The position numbers were made by a program, and so were the translations under genes. 7,604 nucleotides of DNA from Candidatus Delongbacteria bacterium (lineage in GTDB: Bacteria > UBA4055): positions 1 to 7,604 of the forward strand of contig WTAK01000106.1 in the NCBI GenBank assembly GCA_013139625.1, read 5' to 3'. Numbering within the stretch: position 1 is the first letter of the stretch; every line of letters begins with the position of its first letter. The notes under the pieces were generated by a model. That model was not told the origin of the DNA. It saw nothing but the letters and a program-made list of their open reading frames with translations, and searched no databases. Positions 1-6,266 of the stretch are shown here, piece after piece.

Positions 1-280
1 ATTCAACACTGTGGCATAAACCTGCTCTGGCTCCTTTAACTTTATTCGCAGACATTGAGATACCAATACCTGTACCGCAAATAACGATCCCTCTGGCATT
101 ATTTTCAACAACAGCTTTAGCTACAGCTCTACCAAACTGGGGATAATCTACAGATTCTTCACTGTAACAACCAAGATCTTCTACAGAAAAATTATTACTT
201 TCAAGATATGCTTTAACTATTTCTTTAAGTTCAAACCCACCATGGTCAGAGCCAATATATATTTTATCATTGTTGCTCAC
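1..280 (-). CDS. rpiB: Ribose-5-phosphate isomerase B, N-terminal 93 residues (cut by window edge)
   Basis: RpiB interconverts ribulose 5-phosphate and ribose 5-phosphate in the cytosolic pentose phosphate pathway. The 93 residues present cover most of the active site of the RpiB/LacAB family: the S-D-H-G-G motif at 11-15 (phosphate and ring-opening residues), D-Y-P at 45-47, the I-C-G-T-G-I-G-I loop at 67-74 with the catalytic-base cysteine at Cys68, and S-A-N-K at 77-80. Family members are about 145-150 residues, so roughly 55 residues lie beyond the left edge. The start is GTG at 280-278, because no in-frame ATG lies nearby and an AGGAG at 291-287 sits 6 nt upstream. It is the last visible gene of the minus-strand operon, 9 bp after the TPR lipoprotein gene, whose TAG stop lies inside its ribosome binding site. 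Coupled translation is therefore likely. Nothing in it looks degraded. Confidence 0.95.
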   Translation of the reverse strand, partial: MSNNDKIYIGSDHGGFELKEIVKAYLESNNFSVEDLGCYSEESVDYPQFGRAVAKAVVENNARGIVICGTGIGISMSANKVKGARAGLCHSVE

Positions 281-286
281 AAAAAA

Positions 287-291
287 CTCCT
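287..291 (-). promoter_or_regulatory. Ribosome binding site of rpiB, overlapping the upstream stop codon
   Basis: AGGAG on the minus strand lies 6 nt before the GTG start of rpiB and shares bases with the TAG stop (292-290) of the TPR lipoprotein gene. It fixes the GTG start and suggests that terminating ribosomes hand over to rpiB. Confidence 0.75.
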
Positions 292-1609
292 ACAAAGTTT
301 TAATAAATTCCCCAATATATTTCGCTTCGTCCCATTCCATATTTATCCACTTATAGCATCTTCTAGTTGGTTTCTCAGTAGATTTATTCTGGAAATAATC
401 CATCTTTGAAGGAACCTGACCACCTTCTTTCATAGAGTGCATTCTTCTTGTATCTCCGGATTTTTCAAACAGGCCATAAGCAATAGTGAAAACTAATTTA
501 TCTTCATATGTTATATCTGCTTCACAAGCAACTACAGATGCAGTATATACTTGAGCCCAGATCTTATATGCATTTTTATTATTTCTATTTTTCTTTAGAG
601 CTTTCTTACACTCGCTGCGAGCTTTTGAAAATAGCTTTTTCTCTTTGTATAATTTTGCTAAACTTAAATTATAACTTTCGTTATCAGAATCAAGTTCTAT
701 AGCTTTCTTATTATATATGATGGCCTTAGAAATATTATTTTTATTTATTCTGATAAGTTTTTTGATAATCTTTAAGTTTTTCGGATCAGCAACATGTACT
801 TTAACGTAAAGCTTCGCAGCTTCAGCACTCATACCATCTTTATAGTACATATCAGCAAGTTTTCCCATTGTTTTAACATCTTCAGGATTTTTTTCGATGT
901 TTGCCAAATATTTCTCAATTAGAACTTCTTTATCCATAAATAGAGCTGTAAGCTGAGTTGAAAGATTATTTATTTCTTCATCATCAGGATTTATTTCAAG
1001 ATATTTTTCAAAATATTCGATAGTTATCTCAGCAATTTCTCCAATTTCGGGATCATCTTCATTCTCTTCTTTGAGTTGTTTGATCGTCTTGAAATAATAT
1101 TTACCGAGTTTTTTATTATAATCATTGTTTTCAGGGTCAAGTTCAGCAAGTTTAAGAGAAATATCAATTGCTTTTTCTAACTCATCGCTAGTTGCATAAA
1201 TATAGTCAAGCTTTATCATTACACCTTCATGATCAGATCTGAGTTCTAAAAATCTCTCATAATCTACTAGGGCAGAATCACTTACTCCAAGTTCTTCATA
1301 TCCTGTACCTCTCCAATATAAAAGGATGTCTTTAGCATATTGAAAATTAGGATCAATCTCAAAAATATTGTTAATGTAACCTAACATTTCACGCCACTTT
1401 TTTTGTTTTTTCTTGGCTTGAGAATAACTAGAATATTTTGCAATAGTCATTTTGTCTTTATCTGTTAAGACTTTGTTCTCTACAGCTTCGACTTTTTCAA
1501 CTTTCTTTGTTTCAACTATCTTATCTTCTTTAACTCCTGCTTGAGGTCCACAACTGGTCAAGAATGTCATTGCCAGTGTAACTGTCATAACAAAAATAAT
1601 ATTCTTCAT
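290..1609 (-). CDS. Outer-membrane TPR lipoprotein
   Basis: A 439-residue lipoprotein. Its N-terminus has two basic/polar residues, a hydrophobic stretch and the lipobox L-T-S-C with the lipidated Cys at 20. Gly at +2 gives no inner-membrane retention signal, so the outer membrane is likely (E. coli rule). Residues 22-55 are a charged Lys/Glu/Val linker. From about 60 to 355 the protein is helical with tetratricopeptide-like units; the clearest are near 100-130, 135-161, 193-211, 243-277 and 312-342, several ending in the typical L-x-P-x-(N/D/E) turn. TPRs are protein-binding scaffolds. The last 80 residues differ: A-C-E-A-D at 361-365, then P-S-K-M-D-Y-F at 400-406 and C-Y-K-W-I at 418-422, so Cys362 and Cys418 could pair in the periplasm. 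I recall a similar ending in TPR proteins of FCB-group bacteria. The start is supported by GGAGA at 1619-1615. It follows the barrel gene by 28 bp. The partner and exact role are unknown. Confidence 0.88.
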   Translation of the reverse strand: MKNIIFVMTVTLAMTFLTSCGPQAGVKEDKIVETKKVEKVEAVENKVLTDKDKMTIAKYSSYSQAKKKQKKWREMLGYINNIFEIDPNFQYAKDILLYWRGTGYEELGVSDSALVDYERFLELRSDHEGVMIKLDYIYATSDELEKAIDISLKLAELDPENNDYNKKLGKYYFKTIKQLKEENEDDPEIGEIAEITIEYFEKYLEINPDDEEINNLSTQLTALFMDKEVLIEKYLANIEKNPEDVKTMGKLADMYYKDGMSAEAAKLYVKVHVADPKNLKIIKKLIRINKNNISKAIIYNKKAIELDSDNESYNLSLAKLYKEKKLFSKARSECKKALKKNRNNKNAYKIWAQVYTASVVACEADITYEDKLVFTIAYGLFEKSGDTRRMHSMKEGGQVPSKMDYFQNKSTEKPTRRCYKWINMEWDEAKYIGEFIKTL

Positions 1610-1637
1610 TTTTCTCTCCGTACGTGTATTTTAATTA

Positions 1638-2888
1638 TTAATCATTATATCTTTCTTTTTTCAACCACCAATTGTCGAATGAATTGAAATTTATTTGAAA
1701 CTTTAAGATATTATCAACTAAGCTATCATTACTATCTGCAGATCTCGTAAACGTGAATCTAAGGTCAACGTTGGATCTATCTTTATTGTATGGTAGTTTA
1801 AAAGATAAAGTACCTGAAATGTCTGAAATGTCATTTAATTCATACTGATAAGGTCTGGATTCATATGAGAAGTATGCAGAATATATGATTTTCTTATAGT
1901 ATGATTCTATTCTTTTCTTGGAAGGTTTAAACGAAAGTCCAATGACAGATCTGCTGTAGTTAGATAATGCATTATCATCAAAACCTAAGTTTAATCCATC
2001 ATAACCTTTAAAAAAGTAATCATATGATAAATTATATCTATTAAAATCATAGGAAAGACCGGCAGAAAACTCAAAAGGCCATTCTACATCTGTAAGTTCA
2101 TATTCACCTGAATCGATCTCCTCAATTATAGTACCGTAAGAAGTGGTACTGTTAGAACTTGTCAGCTTTTGAGCATAGGTTGATATCGGCAAAGAGAAAT
2201 TACCACCAATATTCAAACCATATTTAGAAGTGTACAAACAAGATCCGCCAAATGTAACATGAAAAAATTGAGTCTTCTCTTTATTCTCAAAGTATTTTTC
2301 CCATTCGACAGTTTCATTGTCATCTTCGTAAGTTCTATACAGATATCTTCGATTTACATCATAGTTTCCGAATTTAGCCGAAAGATTTGTGCCAAAAGAT
2401 ATATTATCTATCTTTTTCCCGTAGATCAGTGACAAATTAGAGATACTTCCAACTCTAGTTTCCAACGTTTTGAGATAAGTATTTTCAAAACCTTCATCCA
2501 ATGTTGCTTCACTTTCGGAAGTATTAGTCATATCAACAATGTTAGTTGGATAAAATGAGAATCCAAAAACACTTTTATCTCCAAAAGGTACCGCAAGAGC
2601 TATTTCATCAATTGAAAAATCATCGTAAGCAGATGTATTATCGTCAGCATCTGTTACATTGTTCATTGAGTAAGAAAATGATATAGAGAAAGTCGTATTT
2701 TTCTGATATGTCCATGCTGAGAAATTATGATTGGACTGAGATATAGAATCAATAACTGCAACGCCGGTCTTATATTTGAAAGATGGATCTATGTCACCCA
2801 TTGAAATTGATGAGAAAACTGATGTTTCTGCAAATACAAAGCAAAAAGTTATAAGTGTAAGTAAAATAGTTGATTTTTTATTTATCAT
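1638..2888 (-). CDS. Secreted outer-membrane beta-barrel protein, FadL/OmpP1-like
   Basis: A 416-residue protein with a Sec signal peptide (Lys at 4-5, hydrophobic core 8-19, probable cleavage after F-V-F-A at 17-20). The mature part is rich in Asn, Asp, Ser, Tyr and Phe and alternates polar and aromatic residues in strand-length blocks, e.g. about 65-75, 95-113, 148-172, 207-232, 270-292, 314-320, 334-343, 357-365, 373-382 and 393-402. Strands are separated by acidic or Ser/Thr-rich loops at 76-92, 118-135, 186-205 and 242-268. It ends in a strand followed by W-W-L-K-K at 407-411, resembling the aromatic-plus-basic ends of FCB outer-membrane proteins. This pattern fits an outer-membrane barrel, most like the OMPP1/FadL/TodX hydrophobic-solute transporters, but I see no diagnostic FadL motif, so the substrate is open. 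Its GGAG ribosome binding site (2901-2898) lies inside the last codons of the upstream lipoprotein gene, and only 4 bp separate the genes, indicating coupled synthesis. Confidence 0.78.
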   Translation of the reverse strand: MINKKSTILLTLITFCFVFAETSVFSSISMGDIDPSFKYKTGVAVIDSISQSNHNFSAWTYQKNTTFSISFSYSMNNVTDADDNTSAYDDFSIDEIALAVPFGDKSVFGFSFYPTNIVDMTNTSESEATLDEGFENTYLKTLETRVGSISNLSLIYGKKIDNISFGTNLSAKFGNYDVNRRYLYRTYEDDNETVEWEKYFENKEKTQFFHVTFGGSCLYTSKYGLNIGGNFSLPISTYAQKLTSSNSTTSYGTIIEEIDSGEYELTDVEWPFEFSAGLSYDFNRYNLSYDYFFKGYDGLNLGFDDNALSNYSRSVIGLSFKPSKKRIESYYKKIIYSAYFSYESRPYQYELNDISDISGTLSFKLPYNKDRSNVDLRFTFTRSADSNDSLVDNILKFQINFNSFDNWWLKKERYND

Positions 2889-2892
2889 TTAA

Positions 2893-4143
2893 TTATTCTC
2901 CGGTATCAGTCAATGTTATGTATGAAACTTTTATTTCCAAGCTGTCAAAGATCATATATCCAAAAGGTTGCCCCCAATTCTTAGAAGTGATATAAAATCC
3001 GTAATTGCTATCAGGATAACTGATCCACTTCTGCATTATCCTATCTGCAACCATCAAAGTAGTAGTTTCTACAGGTTCGATCTTATATGTCCATACATTC
3101 AAAGTGTCATACTCAAGTAGGGCAATATCAGTTTCCCAGTCAGAGTTCGTAACTTTATAAATACAAAGTTCATGATCTGTGTCATTATTTCTGATGTCAC
3201 CATAGGCAGGGTCGATCAGTGTTGGATCAGAACTATCATTGTTTATTTCAAATCTGCCGGTAATAACAGTGGCATTTGTAGGAATTGAATCCAAGTCTAT
3301 TTTGCAGATTATACCTTCTCCTGAAATTCCACCGATCTTAAATTTACTGTCAGTAGTATCAAGGCAAGCGCTTTCTTTTTTTGCAAAAGAAAGGTCAGTT
3401 GATAAATTGTTTGTGGTTTCGAGCACGAACAAAGAATCTGTTAGTCCATCATAAGCTAATACCGAATCCATTCTAAATCTATGAATTTTAGGTATGTAAG
3501 TATCAGAATTATTCCTTGAGGAATATAATTTTATGATAGGAGTTATTTCATTGCCCGGGTTTGAACGAATAAAAAAACCATTAAAATTTGTGTTAAGGGA
3601 ATCTTCGGAGAACCATGACATCAATGAATCAGCATTAAGCTCGATCTTTATGCATTTGTTGGTCATATTGGTGTCAGGATTATCTACAAAATTCAATATA
3701 ATTTCATCAGTTAATATCAACTGATCTCTAGCTATATCATTAGCATCCCAAGAGTTTACGACCCTGTAAACATCAAAAGGCTTTATCGCATTCATATCAA
3801 ATATGGAATCATTGAATGCGGGCATTAAAATATAAGCTGAATCCAAAGTTGAATCAGTGTTGAACAATTCAAAATTCAATAATATCTCGCCGTAAGCAGT
3901 TGTATCAGTGCCGATGTCTGTTCCTAAATAGTAAAAATCGTCCTGTATCATATTCGAACTGTTTACAATAGTATTTTTCATCGCAATAGTTGTAAGTGTA
4001 TCTGCATGAAAAGTAGGATCTTGAGGATCAAAAATGCCTGTTTCATCATATTTCTGCGAACATGAGATCAAAATCGCAAAAAAAGCAATACTGATGGATA
4101 TAATAAATCTCCGGATGAATTTATTCAAATATTGTTTGTCCAT
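2893..4143 (-). CDS. Lipoprotein with two tandem DNRLRE-like beta-sandwich repeats
   Basis: A 416-residue protein with a basic N-terminus (K-F-I-R-R at 8-12), a hydrophobic segment at 13-26 and the lipobox L-I-S-C with the lipidated Cys at 28. Ser at +2 favours the outer membrane. No enzyme motif is visible. The rest reads as two copies of one beta-rich module. Copy 1 (about 70-230) and copy 2 (about 265-412) share the order: hydrophobic strands before an acidic/Thr turn, then V-Y-R-V-V-N-S-W (125-132) against I-Y-K-V-T-N-S-D-W (328-336), then a W-containing helix-like segment leading to G-F-F-I (189-192) against G-F-Y-I (382-385). This layout resembles DNRLRE-type domains, which occur as beta-sandwich stalk or adhesion modules in secreted proteins; the match is from memory. 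The start has AAAGG at 4155-4151, 7 nt upstream. As first gene of the operon it probably works with the barrel and TPR lipoprotein downstream. Function unknown. Confidence 0.75.
   Translation of the reverse strand: MDKQYLNKFIRRFIISISIAFFAILISCSQKYDETGIFDPQDPTFHADTLTTIAMKNTIVNSSNMIQDDFYYLGTDIGTDTTAYGEILLNFELFNTDSTLDSAYILMPAFNDSIFDMNAIKPFDVYRVVNSWDANDIARDQLILTDEIILNFVDNPDTNMTNKCIKIELNADSLMSWFSEDSLNTNFNGFFIRSNPGNEITPIIKLYSSRNNSDTYIPKIHRFRMDSVLAYDGLTDSLFVLETTNNLSTDLSFAKKESACLDTTDSKFKIGGISGEGIICKIDLDSIPTNATVITGRFEINNDSSDPTLIDPAYGDIRNNDTDHELCIYKVTNSDWETDIALLEYDTLNVWTYKIEPVETTTLMVADRIMQKWISYPDSNYGFYITSKNWGQPFGYMIFDSLEIKVSYITLTDTGE
2898..2901 (-). promoter_or_regulatory. Ribosome binding site of the barrel gene, embedded in the upstream coding end
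   Basis: GGAG on the minus strand is formed by the penultimate sense codons (Gly-Glu) of the DNRLRE-like lipoprotein gene, 9 nt before the ATG of the barrel gene at 2888-2886. It supports that start and translational coupling of the two genes. Confidence 0.6.
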
Positions 4144-4234
4144 TTATTAGCCTTTATTAGTTTCGTTAGGAATCATTTAAACTATGTGAGAACCTTTATG
4201 TTCTGAAATAAGTACCAATGAATCTCATTAATAC

Positions 4235-4240
4235 ATTATA
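4235..4240 (-). promoter_or_regulatory. Candidate -10 element for the envelope/rpiB operon
   Basis: A perfect TATAAT on the minus strand (4240-4235) lies about 92 bp upstream of the lipoprotein start, implying an untranslated leader of roughly 85 nt. The hexamer at 17-bp spacing (ATATTT, 4263-4258) is a poor -35. A TTTAGGTTG motif ends 11 bp upstream of the -10, where an activator could substitute. Such AT-rich hexamers arise easily by chance. Confidence 0.4.
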
Positions 4241-4251
4241 GATACATAAAG

Positions 4252-4293
4252 CAACCTAAATATAAAACTGGTTATGAACTTAGTCAACCTAAA
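4252..4293. repeat. 9-bp direct repeat pair, 33 bp apart, in the divergent promoter region
   Basis: CAACCTAAA occurs at 4252-4260 and again at 4285-4293, a start-to-start distance of 33 bp, or about three helical turns. On the minus strand each reads TTTAGGTTG, and the proximal copy lies 11 bp upstream of the candidate TATAAT for the minus-strand operon. It could be a pair of regulator sites on one DNA face. The repeat is directly visible; the function is inferred. Confidence 0.45.
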
Positions 4294-4315
4294 AAACGGG
4301 GGAAAGATTTAATGA

Positions 4316-4359
4316 AATTTATTAATAATTAGATTGCAATTAGAGTTTTGTTAGGGTAA
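4316..4359 (+). promoter_or_regulatory. Tandem 11-bp-periodic repeats upstream of the phosphate transporter (Pho-box-like)
   Basis: Four consecutive 11-bp units start at 4316, 4327, 4338 and 4349: AATTTATTAAT, AATTAGATTGC, AATTAGAGTTT and TGTTAGGGTAA. Units 2 and 3 share AATTAGA exactly. Units 2-4 all carry TTAGR at the same register, and unit 1 shares only AATT. An 11-bp direct-repeat period is the hallmark of Pho boxes bound by OmpR-family PhoB/PhoP regulators. The last unit ends 11 bp before a possible -10 (4371-4376), close to the classical Pho promoter layout in which the box replaces the -35. The unit sequence is not the E. coli consensus, so the assignment to a phosphate regulator rests on spacing and on the Na+/phosphate symporter gene just downstream. 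Confidence 0.45.
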
Positions 4360-4376
4360 CTTTTATCTCTTAAATT
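4348..4376 (+). promoter_or_regulatory. Candidate promoter of the phosphate transporter operon
   Basis: TTGTTA (4348-4353) and TAAATT (4371-4376) are separated by 17 bp, an acceptable sigma-70-type pair. Transcription would start near 4383, leaving only a short leader before the AAGGG ribosome binding site at 4387-4391 and the ATG at 4397. An alternative in the style of Bacteroidota promoters is TTG at 4334-4336 with TAACTTTT at 4357-4364. The sequence alone does not decide between them. Confidence 0.35.
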
Positions 4377-4396
4377 ACATTAAATTAAGGGTTGGA

Positions 4397-5542
4397 ATGA
4401 TAGATAATAAAAAACAAGAAGAAAATAGTTCACTTATTCTTAGAATCATTGGAATGCTGTTTTTTCTTTGGCTATTTTTGCTGAGTATTAAATTGCTGGG
4501 TGGAACTTTCAAACACTATTTTTCAGATGACACAGCCGATCTGATTAAGAATGCAACAGATAACCCGCTTGTATCATTATTTATTGGAATACTTGCAACA
4601 GCAATAATTCAATCCTCTTCATCAACGACCTCTATTATCGTAGCATTTGTTGGAGCAGGAACTCTATCTCTCCATAATGCAATACCAATGATAATGGGAG
4701 CAAATATCGGAACTTCAATAACCGGTATCCTTGTATCATTTGGTCAGATGAGAAATAAAATGGAGTTCAATAGATCTTTCTCTGCAGCAATAGTGCATGA
4801 TTATTTCAATTGGTTCGCTGTTTTACTCTTCTTACCGTTAGAGATAATGACAGGTGTCCTAGAAAAAAGTGCAATATTCCTGACAAGTATTTTTATGGGC
4901 ACATCAGGAATGACATTCAAGTCTCCACTTGATTCGGTTGTCAAACCTATCGCAAGAAGCATAGAGCATTTTGTTTCAAATATAATGGGGAATCAGACCA
5001 TTGAAGATAAAATTCAATATGATGGAGCATTATTGACTGTCATGGTAATTTTATCATTGATGCTTTTATTTGTAGCTTTGAACTATATGTCTGCCATAAT
5101 GAAGAAACTTCTGATAGGTAAGTTTGAAAGGATAATTCATAAATATGTTTTCAATCAGGCTACAACAGCTTTATTATTCGGAATATTATTTACAGTATCA
5201 GTACAATCGTCTTCGATCACTATATCTGTAGTAGTACCATTAGTCGGAGCCGGGATATTGAGCATGGAGCAAATATTCCCTTATGCTGTCGGAGCCAACA
5301 TAGGAACAACTATCACAGGTATTTTGGCCGCATTAGTTACAGGTAGCCCGGCTGGTATTTCAATTGCATTAGTGCATACATTGTTTAATATCTTTGCAGC
5401 AGCAGTATTCATCCCATTAAAGGCATTACCTATCGGAGCAGCAAACTGGTTTGCATCAAAGGCGGGTGAAAATAAACTCTGGGCAATCGGTTATGCTCTA
5501 ATAGTATTTTTCATCATACCATTATTAATAATATTTTCATAA
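4397..5542 (+). CDS. Na+/phosphate symporter, NptA/SLC34-like family
   Basis: An inner-membrane protein of 381 residues that imports inorganic phosphate with sodium. It has the family's two inverted halves. Half 1 carries Q-S-S-S-S-T-T-S at 72-79 and G-A-N-I-G-T-S-I-T-G at 101-110, then V-H-D-Y-F-N near 133-138. Half 2 carries Q-S-S-S-I-T-I-S at 270-277, G-A-N-I-G-T-T-I-T-G at 299-308 and V-H-T-L-F-N at 326-331. The QSSS motifs are the known substrate and sodium site of this family. Hydrophobic segments lie near 15-35, 57-88, 94-114, 128-152, 211-235, 255-285, 292-316, 322-345 and 362-380. Many bacterial relatives are longer because a PhoU-like domain is fused at the C-terminus; here the protein stops after the last membrane segment and the PhoU-like part is the next gene, 22 bp downstream. 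AAGGG 5 nt before the ATG supports the start. Confidence 0.95.
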   Translation: MIDNKKQEENSSLILRIIGMLFFLWLFLLSIKLLGGTFKHYFSDDTADLIKNATDNPLVSLFIGILATAIIQSSSSTTSIIVAFVGAGTLSLHNAIPMIMGANIGTSITGILVSFGQMRNKMEFNRSFSAAIVHDYFNWFAVLLFLPLEIMTGVLEKSAIFLTSIFMGTSGMTFKSPLDSVVKPIARSIEHFVSNIMGNQTIEDKIQYDGALLTVMVILSLMLLFVALNYMSAIMKKLLIGKFERIIHKYVFNQATTALLFGILFTVSVQSSSITISVVVPLVGAGILSMEQIFPYAVGANIGTTITGILAALVTGSPAGISIALVHTLFNIFAAAVFIPLKALPIGAANWFASKAGENKLWAIGYALIVFFIIPLLIIFS

Positions 5543-5564
5543 ATTATAAAAAACGGAGTTCATT

Positions 5565-6266
5565 ATGTTTAAACAATTTTTCAACCTTATAAAAAAGCAG
5601 GACCTATTGACACAAGCTTTAAATGATTCGTATGAGATGTCATCAATAGCCATGGAAATGTTTAATTTAGTTACTGAAATGTTATTTGCGGATCTAAATG
5701 CTAAAGTATCTGATGGCGAAGTTGAAGAAGTTAAAAAGAAGGATTATTTATTAAATCATTTTGATCGATCTATAAGAAAAAAAGTATTTGAGCATGTTAT
5801 AGTAAATGAAAAGCCTGATCAAGAATTATATACATCGCTTACATTGATCACGATAGTTCAAAATCTAGAAAGACTTGGGGATTATAGTAAGAATCTAAAT
5901 GAAATAGCAGAGATTAAACATGTGATGAAAAGCCATGCGTATAACAAATTGGTAGAAGATTATTCTAAGGTATTGAAGAAAATGTATTTGGACACATTCA
6001 AATCATTTAAAAAAGCAGATGTGGAGCTTGCGACAGGTGTTATAGATGAACATTTTAGATTTAAAAACGAAATTGATGATAAATTGACCGAGTTAGCGAC
6101 TAAAGAACCTGATACAAATGTGAATTATGTTACTTACGCATTAATACTTAGATACTTTAAAAGGATCAGCGCTCATTTGATGAATATTGCAACTTCAATA
6201 ACGAATCCAATAGATAAAATCGGGTATTATGTTGGAGATGAAAACGTGATAAAAGACGATGAATGA
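5565..6266 (+). CDS. PhoU-like cytosolic partner of the phosphate symporter
   Basis: A 233-residue, wholly helical, soluble protein of the PhoU family, which in other bacteria restrains phosphate uptake or signals phosphate status. Family members hold two three-helix bundles, each with an E-R-x-x-D-type metal-binding motif. The first is intact: L-E-R-L-G-D-Y at 101-107 with Asn110. At the equivalent second place, 199-207 reads K-R-I-S-A-H-L-M-N, so the acidic Glu and Asp are replaced by Lys and Ala and only one metal site seems preserved. GGAG (5555-5558), 6 nt before the ATG, supports the start. The 22-bp gap to the symporter gene and the absence of a PhoU domain in that protein suggest the two polypeptides together replace the fused transporter. 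Its TGA stop overlaps the methyltransferase ATG. Confidence 0.88.
   Translation: MFKQFFNLIKKQDLLTQALNDSYEMSSIAMEMFNLVTEMLFADLNAKVSDGEVEEVKKKDYLLNHFDRSIRKKVFEHVIVNEKPDQELYTSLTLITIVQNLERLGDYSKNLNEIAEIKHVMKSHAYNKLVEDYSKVLKKMYLDTFKSFKKADVELATGVIDEHFRFKNEIDDKLTELATKEPDTNVNYVTYALILRYFKRISAHLMNIATSITNPIDKIGYYVGDENVIKDDE

Noticed and set aside
508..702. Plus-strand open frame of 64 codons
   Set aside because: It lies wholly antisense to the TPR lipoprotein gene, has no ribosome binding site and its product has no recognisable pattern.
3239..3454. Plus-strand open frame of 71 codons
   Set aside because: It is antisense to the DNRLRE-like lipoprotein gene, whose signal peptide, lipobox and duplicated structure show that the minus strand is the real one.
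3533..3724. Plus-strand open frame of 63 codons
   Set aside because: It is also antisense to the same lipoprotein gene, with no independent support.
4189..4204. Small inverted repeat AGAAC-N6-GTTCT in the leader of the minus-strand operon
   Set aside because: Arms of 5 bp around a 6-nt loop are expected by chance in a region of this size, and nothing else marks it as an operator or hairpin.
4299..4332. Six-codon leader ORF (M-K-F-I-N-N) after a GGGGG stretch, in front of the symporter gene
   Set aside because: The purine-rich stretch is 9 nt upstream of the ATG, but the ORF is tiny, has no attenuator hairpin or repeated regulatory codons after it, and would lie upstream of the likely promoter.
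4144..4396. Riboswitch or small RNA gene in the divergent intergenic region
   Set aside because: No long stem-loops or known aptamer core are visible; the region is AT-rich and better explained by promoters and regulator sites.
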